From Actinomadura citrea (lineage in GTDB: Bacteria > Actinomycetota > Actinomycetes > Streptosporangiales > Streptosporangiaceae): 64,000 nt of DNA. Positions within the stretch are counted from its first letter, which is position 1. Each line of letters starts with the position of its first letter. Location of the stretch: positions 5,952,001-6,016,000 of the forward strand of contig NZ_JACCBT010000001.1 of assembly GCF_013409045.1 (NCBI RefSeq), in the 5' to 3' direction. This document shows positions 1 to 8,675 of the stretch, in pieces. The notes beneath the pieces were generated by a model, which saw only the letters and a list, made by a program, of their open reading frames with translations, was not told where the DNA came from and did no database searches. A program made the position numbers and the translations under genes.

Positions 1-1091
1 TGGCGCGCCTCGGACACGTTGTCGAGCAGCAGCAGGCTGGGCCCCTGCCTCAGCCGCGACTGGAACTCGCGTCGGCGCTGCCCGGGATCGCGCGGCATCG
101 CGTCGCTGGGCAGGCCGAACGCGGCCAGGACCTCCACCATGGCGGCGTCCGCGGTGGCGGCCGCGGCCACGTCCACCCGGATCCGCGCATGCGTGAACGT
201 GGCGGCGAGCCGGTGGGCGAGCTCGTTGGCCAGTTCGGTCTTCCCGACGCCCGCCATGCCGTGCAGGACGACCAGCGGACACGTCTCGGTCAGCCGGTCG
301 GTGAGCAGGGCCCCCGCTTTCGCGATCGCCTCGTCCCTGTCGGTGAAGTCCGGAAGCGATCTGCTCAGGTTCACATGGCCCGAGGAGAACGGACGAGGGC
401 GTTGCGGGCGCGGAAGGCGCGCCAGGTTCCCCAACCCGAGTTCCCGTCCCCAGGGCGTGTCGCGGACCGTGTCCGCCCAGTGGTCCAGCGGGGCGACGGT
501 GAGGACGGACGGCCCCTCTGACAAATGATGCTCCACCACCACGCCGATGGCGTATTCGTCGCCCGATCCGTCGTGGGCGAATACCACTGCCCCGGACATC
601 CCCTGCCATTCGCTTACGCCTCGCCCGCCCGCCGAACGCGGCATCAGGGAAACGCCCAGCTCCATAAGGTTCGTGCGCAGGTTCGAGCCCGTCGGGATGA
701 AACCGTTCACCTGAGCGCTTTCACGCTGCGGGACCTCCTCCGGCCCCCGCGGGCGCTCCTTCCACCTGGGAAAGCCGATCGCCCAGCACGGGCCGACCTG
801 GCCCGTCCGGGAGCGATCGACCCGGGCGAAACGGACCGGGGGCAGGTCGTCCGGTAAGGAATCCTCCGCCACCGCCAGCAGGGCGATGTCTCCGGGCTCG
901 TCCACCACGACGACTTCGGCCGGATGCTCCGTCTCGTCCACCCGCCGGACGAGCAGCGTCTCGGCGTCCATGACGTTGTGCGCCGCTGACAGCACCCACC
1001 GCCGCCCGACCAGGTAGCCGGAGCCCACGTTCCACCGGCCGCCGGGGCCCCGGCGCAGGATCTCGACGGCACGGGCCGTGAGCTCGGGCAT
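1..1091 (-). CDS. Trypsin-like serine protease fused to NB-ARC-type ATPase (3' end beyond window)
   Basis: Read on the minus strand from ATG at 1091; 363 codons are visible and the frame is still open at the left edge. Residues 1-210 look like a trypsin-fold protease: His38 in SAAHN, Asp68 in GDIALL, Ser166 in GMSGAVVF. Residues 245 onward begin an NB-ARC/STAND ATPase with a P-loop GMAGVGKTE (278-286) and a Walker-B-like LLLLDNV (353-359). There is no signal peptide, so it should be cytoplasmic. Only one base separates its ATG from the stop of the upstream Trypco2 gene, so the two are translationally coupled. STAND proteins of this shape usually carry C-terminal TPR sensor repeats; that part is missing here. 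Role inferred: a proteolytic effector switched by the ATPase, as proposed for conflict or immunity systems. Domain calls are firm; biological role is inference. Confidence 0.85.
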   Translation of the reverse strand, partial: MPELTARAVEILRRGPGGRWNVGSGYLVGRRWVLSAAHNVMDAETLLVRRVDETEHPAEVVVVDEPGDIALLAVAEDSLPDDLPPVRFARVDRSRTGQVGPCWAIGFPRWKERPRGPEEVPQRESAQVNGFIPTGSNLRTNLMELGVSLMPRSAGGRGVSEWQGMSGAVVFAHDGSGDEYAIGVVVEHHLSEGPSVLTVAPLDHWADTVRDTPWGRELGLGNLARLPRPQRPRPFSSGHVNLSRSLPDFTDRDEAIAKAGALLTDRLTETCPLVVLHGMAGVGKTELANELAHRLAATFTHARIRVDVAAAATADAAMVEVLAAFGLPSDAMPRDPGQRRREFQSRLRQGPSLLLLDNVSEAR

Positions 1092-1092
1092 C

Positions 1093-1395
1093 TCAGGGTT
1101 TGTCCGCCAGACCGCGCGTCACCTTGATCGGGCGGCCGTCACCGTCGCGCGGCGGCTCCAGCGTGACCGTCACGCGCTGGATCTCCTCGCGCCGGTAGGA
1201 CCCGTCGCCGCCCAGTTCGAGAACCCAGAACTTCGCTTTGCCGGACGCCCCGCCTTGGCGCGTGACGCCGACGTGAAACTCCAGCTGTATCTGACCGACG
1301 CCGAAAGCGAGCTCCGACTCCTTCCCCGCCTCCAGAGCCTCCATCAACTCCGCGCGAAGCGCGGCGATGCTCTCGGCAAGACCGAGCTCACCCAT
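1093..1395 (-). CDS. Trypco2-type partner of the trypsin/NB-ARC protein
   Basis: A 100-residue protein from ATG at 1395, preceded by a good ribosome site (GGGAGGGG). It starts with a helix (LAESIAALRAELMEAL), followed by a beta-rich part ending in IQRVTVTLEP. Length, arrangement and position directly before a trypsin-like gene match the trypsin-co-occurring domain 2 (Trypco2) family. The function of that family is unknown; it is thought to be an adaptor or regulator of the protease in conflict systems. It is the first gene of a two-gene leftward operon. Family assignment is from memory of the pattern, not from a search. Confidence 0.72.
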   Translation of the reverse strand: MGELGLAESIAALRAELMEALEAGKESELAFGVGQIQLEFHVGVTRQGGASGKAKFWVLELGGDGSYRREEIQRVTVTLEPPRDGDGRPIKVTRGLADKP

Positions 1396-1744
1396 GAATC
1401 CCCTCCCGTGTCCGCGTTCCGTCGAGGGCGGCCGGGCGACCACACCGGATGATCTTCAATTCCGGACGGAGGACGTCTTCCGCCGCCATGCGGCCCGCGC
1501 TGCAATCCTCCATGAGCTTCGCCACTCGTGACGAGAGGTATTGGCCGCGCGGCCGGAAAAGGCCATTCGCGTGCCGTCAGGGGAGGAGATCATTCTGGAG
1601 CGGGCGCCGGCGCCACGGAAGAGGTGGGCAGCGACCCCGCCTTGAGCTCGGGAGTCCGACACCGCGCCAGGCCACGGTCGTGTCTTGATCACGAACCCAC
1701 GGTCGCTGCCCGAGGGGGGCGGCCCGACACAGGCAGGCTTCGCA

Positions 1745-1777
1745 CATCCGAAATCGCACACGTGCGAGCTTCGGATG
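1745..1777. promoter_or_regulatory. Nested 33-bp palindrome with a CGCAC-AC-GTGCG core
   Basis: Outer arms CATCCGAA (1745-1752) and TTCGGATG (1770-1777) are perfect complements, and inside them CGCAC and GTGCG (1755-1766) form a second perfect pair. The site lies in the 638-base gap 1396-2033, between the Trypco2 gene (leftward) and the HExxH gene (rightward). I found no convincing gene elsewhere in that gap; the open frames there lack ribosome sites and recognisable sequence. The core resembles four other sites in this window (6214, 6612, 10561, 15605), suggesting an operator for one regulator family. Confidence 0.5.
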
Positions 1778-2033
1778 CCAAACGCGCGGGCAGGCGAGGT
1801 TTGGTCACTCGACTTTCGAACCAACGCCATTCTGGCCAAATCGGCAGGCCATTCATGATCAATGATGGCAAGGCGATCGGAGTGCGTGATAAAAACTGTG
1901 CACAGCCGACCCGGCGATGGAAGCGCATCCGAATGAGCGGCGGCAGGGACGCCGTTCCGCCTGGCCGGGCCACTGCTTTCCAGTGCGGCTCCGCAGGGAC
2001 GGAGCCGCGAGAAGACGACCGTCAGGAACCCTT

Positions 2034-2972
2034 ATGAACGAGAGGCGCGAGACGCCCCCGCCCTGGTCTCCGGCATTCAGCGCCGAGTGCCCGGTCGGCG
2101 TCGCGCATCAGGCGTGGATCGAGACGTCGATCACCTGGTTCGTCCGCGAGTTCGGCCGCGACCCGGCGCTGCGGCCGATCGTCCTGCCCCGGCCGGATCT
2201 TCGCTCCGCCGACTACACCGGCACCCCGAAGCAGATCAACGACGTGGTCGCGTGGGTGTGCGGGCTGATGGAGATCGACCGGTCCGAGCTCACCGTGGAG
2301 CTTTTCGACCGGGAGGGCGAGGACCCGGCGGCGCGCCAGGGGAGGCGTGCGGTCGGGCACTACTACGTCGAGGACGGCCGGGCGGTCATCGGGCTGGACG
2401 TGACGGAGGCGTCCGACGCCGCCTACCTGATCGCCGTGATCGCGCACGAACTGTGCCATGTCCGCCTCCTCGGCGAGGAGCGGATCACCAACGAACGCAA
2501 GGACCACGAGCGGCTGACCGACCTCCTCACCGTCTATTTCGGCTTCGGCGTCTTCAGCACGAACGCCGCGCTGAGATTCGGCGAGACGACCCGCGGCTTC
2601 TCCGTCCAGCCACTCGGCGATCTGGACGAGCGCACTCTCAACGCGGCCCGTCACGACGACTATTCACGCCTCGGGTATCTGACGGAGCGCGAGTTCGGCT
2701 ACGCGATGGCCTGCTACGCCTGGCTGCGCGGCGAGACCGAGCCGCCGTGGGCGAGCCATCTCGACCCCGGGCCGCGCACCTTTCTGCGGCAGGGCCTCGC
2801 CTACCTGACCCGAGCCACCGCGCCGGGCGAGTTCCCGACCAAGCGGACCGGGGCGATCCCGGTCTCGATACGCGTGGTGCTCGCGACCAACCCCGCATGG
2901 CTCAGCGGCCTCCACCTGATGGCCAGGGGGACCGCCTGGCCCCCGAACCCACCCGGCCACCGGCCGTCATGA
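2034..2972 (+). CDS. Putative zinc-dependent peptidase-like protein with HExxH motif
   Basis: 312 residues from ATG at 2034 (AGGAA about six bases upstream); longer in-frame starts lack a ribosome site. The centre holds a classical zinc-protease helix, IAVIAHELCHVRLLGEE, with His138, Glu139 and His142. An acidic segment follows about 20 residues later (HERLTDLLTVYFGFG), which could supply the third metal ligand as in gluzincin-type proteins. There is no signal peptide or transmembrane segment, so it is probably cytoplasmic. The C-terminus is Pro/Arg-rich and unconserved-looking. It stands alone, converging on the next leftward gene. I do not recognise the exact family. Being close to a trypsin/NB-ARC gene could mean a defence context, but there is no direct link. 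Confidence 0.7.
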   Translation: MNERRETPPPWSPAFSAECPVGVAHQAWIETSITWFVREFGRDPALRPIVLPRPDLRSADYTGTPKQINDVVAWVCGLMEIDRSELTVELFDREGEDPAARQGRRAVGHYYVEDGRAVIGLDVTEASDAAYLIAVIAHELCHVRLLGEERITNERKDHERLTDLLTVYFGFGVFSTNAALRFGETTRGFSVQPLGDLDERTLNAARHDDYSRLGYLTEREFGYAMACYAWLRGETEPPWASHLDPGPRTFLRQGLAYLTRATAPGEFPTKRTGAIPVSIRVVLATNPAWLSGLHLMARGTAWPPNPPGHRPS

Positions 2973-3008
2973 CCCCGCGCCCGCGCGCCCGCCTCGCCGA
3001 GACCGGCT

Positions 3009-3437
3009 TCAGCGCGCCTCGCCGAGCTGCCCGCGTTGCCGCGCCAGCAGTTCGAGAGCCTCTCGCCAGTGCAGATGCGCATGCTCCTCAGCCAATGCGG
3101 AGTGCTTGTCGCAGAACCATTCCACCTCCGGAGGATGACCGACCCAGCCCTGCCGGTCCTGTTCCCGGCGGATCGCCTCCTCCTCGGGGGTGAGCGCGAA
3201 CCAGACGTCCGTGAACGACGAGTACGGTTCGCCGTCGCGAAGGGACCGTTGGCAGATGAAGCAGTCCGGCGGTCTCACCGCGACTCCTCCCAGATAGTCG
3301 GGGACATCCCCCGAACGGTAACGCGGCGACCGCCTTCCGATGGCATGAGCCTCCTCCGAACGGTCGATGCTCACCACCGGTAGGCGACCGTCCGGCCGAT
3401 ACGCCGACCGCGCCGCATCAGCAAGATCGTTACACAT
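3009..3437 (-). CDS. Hypothetical protein with Cys/His metal-binding-like motifs
   Basis: 142 residues if started at ATG 3437, which has GAGG eight bases upstream; GTG codons at 3377/3374 are alternatives. The middle contains CFIC and, about 45 residues later, WFCDKH, so a CxxC...CxxH zinc-ribbon-like site is possible. The C-terminus is helical and charged. No family recognised. Its ATG (3435-3437) overlaps the ATG of the divergent hydrolase gene (3436-3438), so both genes would have to be read from the same few bases, or one starts further in. Confidence 0.55.
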   Translation of the reverse strand: MCNDLADAARSAYRPDGRLPVVSIDRSEEAHAIGRRSPRYRSGDVPDYLGGVAVRPPDCFICQRSLRDGEPYSSFTDVWFALTPEEEAIRREQDRQGWVGHPPEVEWFCDKHSALAEEHAHLHWREALELLARQRGQLGEAR

Positions 3438-4860
3438 GAAGCGACCCTCGGTGCTGGCGGCCTTCGCCCTGACCATCCCGCCCATGATGGCCGTCCCGGG
3501 CAGCGCGGCGGCAAGCACGATCGCCTGGCGGGCCTGTGGGACCACCGGCGCCGAATGCGGGACGGTCACGGTGCCCGTGGACTGGTCCCACCCGGGCGGG
3601 CGGAAGCTCTCGCTGGCCGTGACCCGCAGGAAGGCCACCAAGGCCCGTGCCGGCACGCTGCTGTACAACCCCGGCGGCCCCGGGACGGGCGCCGCCGACC
3701 TGGTCCGAGACTGGGCACCACAGTTCTTCTCACCCCGCTTGCGGGAGCGGTTCGACATCGTCGGCATCGACCCGCGCGGTGTCGGCGGCAGCGAACAGAT
3801 CTCCTGCGGGATGCCCGTCCACGATCCGGAAGTGACACAGTTCCCCGGAACCGAGCGTGAGTATGGGCGCATGGTGGCCCGCAACAGAGCGGTCGGGGAA
3901 AGCTGCGATCCGCTCATCCGGCACGTCGACACCGTGAGCGTGGCGCGCGATCTCGACGCCGTGCGCGCCGCTCTGGGGGAACGGAAGGTCAGCTACCTGG
4001 GACGGTCGTACGGCAGCATGCTCGGCACCCAGTACGCGCGGCTGTTCCCCGACCGGATCCGCACCATGGCACTGGACGGTGTCGTGGACCACGGCATGCC
4101 GTCGCGCCGCATGGTGGGCCAGGCGGCATCGGCCGTGGAGGACTCCTTCGACCGGTTCGCGGCCTGGTGCGCGCGGACAGCCGATTGCGAACTGCACGGG
4201 CGCCCGGTCGCGAAGGTGTGGGACGCGCTCGTCGACCGGGCCGAGCACCACCCCCTGCCGGTCCCGGACGGCCGGCCGCTGACCGCCGAGGAACTGCGCT
4301 ACAGCGTCTACGCGATGCTGACGCTGTTCCCCGAGTTCGGGCAGGGGCTCGCGCGGGGCATCGCCGAAGCCGACGGGAACGATGCCTCACTGCTGGGGCA
4401 GATGCGAGACCAGGCACTGTACGACCCGGCGAGCACGGCCGCCTATCGGGCGATCCTGTGCCAGGACATCGCCCCCCAGGTGTCCGGCTTCGGCGAGTTG
4501 CGCAGGCGTGAGCACTTGGTCCGGCAGCGGGCTCCGCACATGGGCGGGACGTCGGAGTTCTGGGACATGACGACCGGATGCATCGGCTGGCCGATCCCCC
4601 CGGCCAATCCCCAGCGGCCGGTGCACATCCGCGACGCGCCTCCCGTCCTGCTGGTGGGCAACACCCACGACCCGGCCACTCCCCTGGGATGGGCGAAGAG
4701 CCTGAGCCGCAGCATCCGCGGCTCGAAGGTCCTCGCCTACGACGGCGACGGACACACCGCCTACCTCCGCAACCGGTGCGCGACCACCAGCATCGACCGT
4801 TACCTGGTCACCGGCGCGCTCCCGAACATCAACTCCTGCCCCGCCGACCCGCGGACATAG
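3436..4860 (+). CDS. Secreted alpha/beta hydrolase, tripeptidyl aminopeptidase (S33/TAP) family
   Basis: 474 residues. The start is set by a signal peptide beginning MKRPSVLAAFALTI and ending near GSAAAS; no ribosome site is visible, so the mRNA may be leaderless. Family features: oxyanion-type LLYNPGGPGTGA, DPRGVGGS, the nucleophile elbow GRSYGSMLG, a late Asp in NTHDPATP and a catalytic His in DGDGHTAYL, with the TAP-like C-terminal domain. This is the architecture of Streptomyces secreted mycelial proteases of the SlpD/SlpE and Tap type, which remove tripeptides from protein N-termini. Extracellular nutrient peptidase is the likely role. Downstream neighbours run in the opposite direction, so it is monocistronic. 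Confidence 0.88.
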   Translation: MKRPSVLAAFALTIPPMMAVPGSAAASTIAWRACGTTGAECGTVTVPVDWSHPGGRKLSLAVTRRKATKARAGTLLYNPGGPGTGAADLVRDWAPQFFSPRLRERFDIVGIDPRGVGGSEQISCGMPVHDPEVTQFPGTEREYGRMVARNRAVGESCDPLIRHVDTVSVARDLDAVRAALGERKVSYLGRSYGSMLGTQYARLFPDRIRTMALDGVVDHGMPSRRMVGQAASAVEDSFDRFAAWCARTADCELHGRPVAKVWDALVDRAEHHPLPVPDGRPLTAEELRYSVYAMLTLFPEFGQGLARGIAEADGNDASLLGQMRDQALYDPASTAAYRAILCQDIAPQVSGFGELRRREHLVRQRAPHMGGTSEFWDMTTGCIGWPIPPANPQRPVHIRDAPPVLLVGNTHDPATPLGWAKSLSRSIRGSKVLAYDGDGHTAYLRNRCATTSIDRYLVTGALPNINSCPADPRT

Positions 4861-4887
4861 GCCCAAGGTCGGCGGAGGGCGCGGGGG

Positions 4888-5052
4888 TCAGAGATACAGG
4901 CCCGTGTTCTTAGATCGAGTCTCGGGCGTAACGGGCCGCAGGTCGTCCGGGCGGTCACCGGTGGTGATGCACCGCGCCTGGGCGATGGCGGTGTCGAGAA
5001 GGTCGCGCATGATCCGTCCATTGACGACGAGGTCGCTTCGGCGTTCCTCCAT
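4888..5052 (-). CDS. Small hypothetical protein (54 aa) at the end of a leftward gene group
   Basis: A short frame starting ATG 5052, seven bases after the stop of the preceding leftward gene. It begins MEERRSDLVVNGRIMRDLLDT and ends in a polar tail. The ribosome site is weak, so translation would depend on coupling with the gene before it. No family recognised. It may be the last cistron of the HATPase_c group or a chance frame. Confidence 0.4.
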   Translation of the reverse strand: MEERRSDLVVNGRIMRDLLDTAIAQARCITTGDRPDDLRPVTPETRSKNTGLYL

Positions 5053-5059
5053 GAGCCGG

Positions 5060-5626
5060 TCAGAGCCCCGCCCGGTAGCGGGTGTATTCGCAGACGAGGA
5101 CGTCGAAGGGCATGGACGGCCAGCGGCTCAGCGCGCCTGTGTGCCGGTCGACGACCAGCAGTGGGGCGGCCTCGTCGTTGGAGCCGTCGGCGGCGCGGGC
5201 GACGAACCCGTCCGGGAAGTCCTCGACGATCAGCGGGACCGGGCGGCCGCCGCGCCAGAAGTGCGCGTCCGCGCGCCGCCACGCCTCGGCCCGGTCGACC
5301 GGTGCCGGACGGACGCTGTAGGCCGTGAAAACGTGCGCGAGGCCGCGCAGCGTCCGGCACTCGGACGTCCCGCAGCCACGGCAGATCGGTTCGCCGTTCG
5401 GGCCCTCGCCGGGGCGGTGGGAGGCGAGGACGCAGGTCAGCGCAACCGTGCAGGCCAAGACGAGGCGCCGCGAATGGGCGACGAACTCCCGGCTGGACGG
5501 GTCGAGAGCTCTGGTCTGGACGAGCGCGGCGTCGATGGAGTGGGGGTCGGCGCGCATCGCGGCGGTCATCGCGGCGTGGACGCGCAGGTGGACCTGATCG
5601 TGCGTCCAGGAGGCGGGCTCGGTCAC
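5060..5626 (-). CDS. Hypothetical cytoplasmic protein coupled to a HATPase_c gene
   Basis: 188 residues from GTG 5626, which overlaps the TGA of the upstream gene (GTGA), so the two are translated together. The N-terminal half is helical. Around residue 105 a short Cys motif (CRGCGTSEC) could bind metal. The C-terminal half (APLLVVDRHTGALSRWPSMP) resembles the strand-turn patterns of small immunity or regulatory proteins, but I cannot name a family. Its strict coupling to an anti-sigma-type ATP-binding protein suggests a signalling partner. Confidence 0.65.
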   Translation of the reverse strand: MTEPASWTHDQVHLRVHAAMTAAMRADPHSIDAALVQTRALDPSSREFVAHSRRLVLACTVALTCVLASHRPGEGPNGEPICRGCGTSECRTLRGLAHVFTAYSVRPAPVDRAEAWRRADAHFWRGGRPVPLIVEDFPDGFVARAADGSNDEAAPLLVVDRHTGALSRWPSMPFDVLVCEYTRYRAGL

Positions 5627-6048
5627 GCGGCCCACTCCCCCGCGAACACGGCGGTGACCGTGCGGCCTTCGCCGTTGCCGTGCCATCCCCAGCTCGCTGC
5701 GGTGAGCGAGATGGTGCGCAGGCCCCGGCCGGACTCGGCCAGCGCGTCGGCGTCCAGCGCGGCGGGCTCGCCGGGACCGCCCTGGTCGGTGACCGAGACC
5801 GCGACCAGGCCGCCGTCCCGCACGACCTCGACGGTGAACGAGCCGCCCATCTGGCCCGACTTGGTGTGCCGCAGCGCGTTGACGACCAGCTCGTCGGCGG
5901 CGAGCAGCACGTCGTTGAGGAAGGGGCAGCCGTCCAGCAGGCAGCCCGCGAACCGGCGGACGTTGCGGGCCTGCTCGGGCCCGCCGGGGAAGGAGCGCCG
6001 CCAGCACAGCGGCACCGGCTGTGCTGGCGGGAGCGTCGTCAGAGACAT
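5623..6048 (-). CDS. ATP-binding protein of the anti-sigma (RsbW/SpoIIAB-like HATPase_c) type
   Basis: 141 residues; ATG 6048 has GAGG eight bases upstream, and the longer frame starting at 6147 does not. It has the GHKL fold landmarks: N-box LLAADELVVNALRHT, G1 VSVTDQGGPG and G2 ESGRGLRTI. Actinomycetes carry many such short stand-alone kinase-like proteins next to XRE/DUF397 genes. Biochemically they may bind or phosphorylate anti-sigma-antagonist partners, but most are uncharacterised. Here the partner is the unknown gene downstream rather than an XRE regulator. A GCACGTGC palindrome lies 166 bases upstream. Confidence 0.85.
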   Translation of the reverse strand: MSLTTLPPAQPVPLCWRRSFPGGPEQARNVRRFAGCLLDGCPFLNDVLLAADELVVNALRHTKSGQMGGSFTVEVVRDGGLVAVSVTDQGGPGEPAALDADALAESGRGLRTISLTAASWGWHGNGEGRTVTAVFAGEWAA

Positions 6049-6213
6049 CAGAGCACCTCGGGTCGTGATGGACGTAGCCGTTGCGGATCTGATGAGTCGA
6101 TCCTTGTTCCGCACGCACATCGTCACACTCGGTCGCCAATCGAGCACGGAGGATCAGAGTGCCACCTGCCCCGGCAAGGGATTTAGAACGTGTGCTGGTC
6201 TCAGGTCCGACCT

Positions 6214-6225
6214 CCGCACGTGCGG
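6214..6225. promoter_or_regulatory. Perfect 12-bp palindrome CCGCACGTGCGG
   Basis: It lies in the gap 6049-6733 between the leftward HATPase_c gene and the rightward gene at 6734. Bases after it (AATTCGCGCACG) give a partial second half-site. Its core is shared with sites at 1754, 6612, 10561 and 15605. The rest of the 685-base gap shows only unsupported short frames. One of these (about 6300-6350, TLNADEW) faintly recalls DUF397 but has no credible start. Confidence 0.5.
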
Positions 6226-6600
6226 AATTCGCGCACGCTCAGCTGCCGCACTCGGACGAAGGGCCGAGGAGGCAGGTCCGTCTTCGACGATCACGTCACC
6301 CGTGGCCGCCTGGACCGGATGACCAGATCACCCTGAACGCAGATGAGTGGCGACACCACGGCGCGGCGTCGAGGACGTCCGTCGCGGCACTGCCAGGCCG
6401 CGAGAAGCGGCGGGTCGCGCACGCCCCCCAAGCATCCATAACGCCTATATCGGCATGAAGACCGCACCATCGGAACGCTTGAATGACTCGCCGCGTGAAG
6501 CCGCTCCGATCCGACCGGTCCAAACAAGTAGACGAATCAGCGGGAAACCGACACAGCGTCGCACGATACGCGCGCCAGGAGGAGGTGAGTGGAATATCGG

Positions 6601-6635
6601 CACGTGCAAAGTTCGCACGTGCGCGATTACATAGG
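6601..6635 (+). promoter_or_regulatory. Conserved promoter/operator element, copy 1
   Basis: Two half-sites, CACGTGC (6601-6607) and TTCGCACGTGCGCG (6612-6625), precede ATTACATAG. Almost the same 34 bases recur at 15594-15627, upstream of a methyltransferase gene. Only about five positions differ. The TACAT segment could be a -10 box, with the palindrome overlapping the promoter. The next gene starts 99 bases downstream. Confidence 0.55.
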
Positions 6636-6733
6636 GGCCTGTGTGATCCGGCGTTGGCCCCGCACGCCACGGACGCACCCGGCGAACCGTCTGGCCGACC
6701 GGCTCGCCTTCCCCCGATGAAAGGGCTGCAAGC

Positions 6734-8674
6734 GTGGGCGTGGACAACCCCCCTGGTGGGCCGGGCAAAGGTCCCGAGACCCCCGACAAGCCCACCCCGC
6801 CACGCACCGACGACCAGCCTCGGGCCGACGCCCCCGGCACATCGGGGACCCCCCGTATAGACAGCTACAAGGCAGCAGGCCAGCCGGTTCCAGGACGGCC
6901 GGAAGCTGGCACCGAACAACGCGGCGACCGCGAGGCGCAATCCAACGGATCCTCCACCGACTCCTCCTCCACCGGCCCGGCCGGAGAGAAGCCGCGAACC
7001 CCGGGTGACCCGCCGTCCGAAGCCGAGCCGAAGACCGAGAAGGAGTCGGAGACCGGCAAGACCGAGGTCGACTCCCGGCCGGACGAAGATCGCGACCACG
7101 ACAACGGCGGCACAGAAGCGGAAAAGCCCGGCCAGGCCAAGACCGAGGACCCTAGGCAAGACGAGGGCCAGCGGGGCACCAACGACCGCGAGTCCAAGAC
7201 CGATCAGGCCGAGCCGGGCAAGGCGGAAGGACAGGACGGCAGCAAGGACAACGGCACCACCGCCGACGCCCCCGCGTCCTCCGAGCAGCCGAGCACCCGC
7301 CCGGCCGAGGCTCCTCAGTTCCCGCCCGACTCCCGCCGTGCAAGCCTCGCCGCCGCCCGAGAAAGCCAGCTGGAAACCGCGGAAGAACGGCGAGCCATAT
7401 TCCAGGACGCCCAGACCACCAACGGACCCGGCGAAGGAACCGCCGGCGAAAGCCGCGACAGCGGTGCGCCGCCGCAGAGCGAGAACGCGGGGTCGGACGA
7501 GCGCGGACCGGAAGCACAACCCCCAGGCACCGAGACGCCGCCCGGCACTATCGGCGACGGCGACATGTCCAGCGGCAGCGACAGGTCCGGCAATGGTGAA
7601 GGTTCCGGCGGTCGCGACCAGCCTGCGCCTGCGACCCCCGAAGCAGAGGCCGAGCCCCCGGCGCAAGAGACACCGCGTCCGCAAAATCAGGAGCACGAGC
7701 CCCTCGTCCCGCAGGACTCCTCAGACGCGGGCGACGACAGCGGCGACCCACCGGCCGAACCACCAGCGGACGGCTCACCACCCGCCGACGACCGAACTCG
7801 GGACGCGAAGGACGGGACGCTGCCGGGCCCAGAGGTCGGCCAACCGACCGAGCCCGCCGCCGAAACCGGCCGCGAAGCATCCTCTGTCGGCCCCGAAACG
7901 ACCGATCAGGGCACCGAGCCCCCAGAGCCCAAGGCTGACGACGGAACCACGGGCAACGAGACAGACGCCCCGAAACCCGGCGACGAGACCACGCCCCCTC
8001 CCGAAGGAACCGGCGAGAACGCCACGCCCCCAGAGGCTCGCGGTGAACAGACCGACGCCCATAGTAGAAATGCCGAAGGCGACGGCGCCGAGTCGGACCC
8101 GGAAGATTCCGATGAGTCGAAACCGGAGGTCCGCCCCAATCCCATTATCTCCGACGTGTACACCGACGGCCAAGGCCAGGTGCGCGTCGAGCCTCGATAC
8201 GGACGAGAGCAAACCGACGAGCCCGGTAGTGATCCGACGCGAAGCGTACCGGAGACCACAGAACCGACAGGACTCCCGACCCGTGAAGACCTCGACCCAG
8301 TCGGAGCCAGAGGCGGAGAGGCCGGGCGGGGCGAACTCCGCCGCGTCGAAGACGATGGAGCTTCGCGCGATTATCAGGAGAACGACCCCGAAAAACCATC
8401 TCGCTTGCGAGACATGACTCGTCTAATGTTCACGAAGGCAGACGACCTCAAGGATTCGGCCGACAAGCTGGTTGAACCAGGTCAGAAACACCTAGAACGA
8501 GTGAAACCAACAGGGCAGTCGTGCGTAGCTCGCACTAACCCTGATCACGTAAAATCAGTAGACGCGAAGGTACAGGTAGGAGACATTACGCTCGGAATTA
8601 TCGGTACGACCGTTATGGCAATAGGAGCAGGGCGTTACAGCATAACGATGGCGCGGAAGCTTATAAGGAGATAA
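6734..8674 (+). CDS. Large disordered acidic/Pro-rich protein with a short hydrophobic C-terminal domain
   Basis: 646 residues from GTG 6734 (AGGG about eight bases upstream). Residues 1-550 are almost wholly Pro, Glu, Asp, Gly, Thr, Ser and Lys, without hydrophobic core: an intrinsically disordered region. The last 90 residues differ: a helical MTRLMFTKADDLKDSADKL segment, then a hydrophobic stretch LGIIGTTVMAIGAGRY and a basic end (MARKLIRR), compatible with one membrane segment. Codon use in this tail is clearly more AT-rich than in the body. The stop is followed after one base by a small gene whose ribosome site overlaps it, so the three genes 6734-9622 form an operon. No family recognised. 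Possible readings are a polymorphic-toxin-like effector, a surface protein, or a scaffold. Confidence 0.7.
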   Translation: MGVDNPPGGPGKGPETPDKPTPPRTDDQPRADAPGTSGTPRIDSYKAAGQPVPGRPEAGTEQRGDREAQSNGSSTDSSSTGPAGEKPRTPGDPPSEAEPKTEKESETGKTEVDSRPDEDRDHDNGGTEAEKPGQAKTEDPRQDEGQRGTNDRESKTDQAEPGKAEGQDGSKDNGTTADAPASSEQPSTRPAEAPQFPPDSRRASLAAARESQLETAEERRAIFQDAQTTNGPGEGTAGESRDSGAPPQSENAGSDERGPEAQPPGTETPPGTIGDGDMSSGSDRSGNGEGSGGRDQPAPATPEAEAEPPAQETPRPQNQEHEPLVPQDSSDAGDDSGDPPAEPPADGSPPADDRTRDAKDGTLPGPEVGQPTEPAAETGREASSVGPETTDQGTEPPEPKADDGTTGNETDAPKPGDETTPPPEGTGENATPPEARGEQTDAHSRNAEGDGAESDPEDSDESKPEVRPNPIISDVYTDGQGQVRVEPRYGREQTDEPGSDPTRSVPETTEPTGLPTREDLDPVGARGGEAGRGELRRVEDDGASRDYQENDPEKPSRLRDMTRLMFTKADDLKDSADKLVEPGQKHLERVKPTGQSCVARTNPDHVKSVDAKVQVGDITLGIIGTTVMAIGAGRYSITMARKLIRR

Positions 8675-8675
8675 A

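Noticed and set aside
1456..1839. 127-codon minus frame in the gap after the Trypco2 gene
   Set aside because: Composition is Arg/Ser-rich without a plausible fold, it overlaps the nested palindrome and has no ribosome site.
6159..6458. 99-codon plus frame with a faint DUF397-like end (TLNADEW)
   Set aside because: No ribosome site, no WRKS signature and no XRE partner; kept only as a possible decayed remnant.
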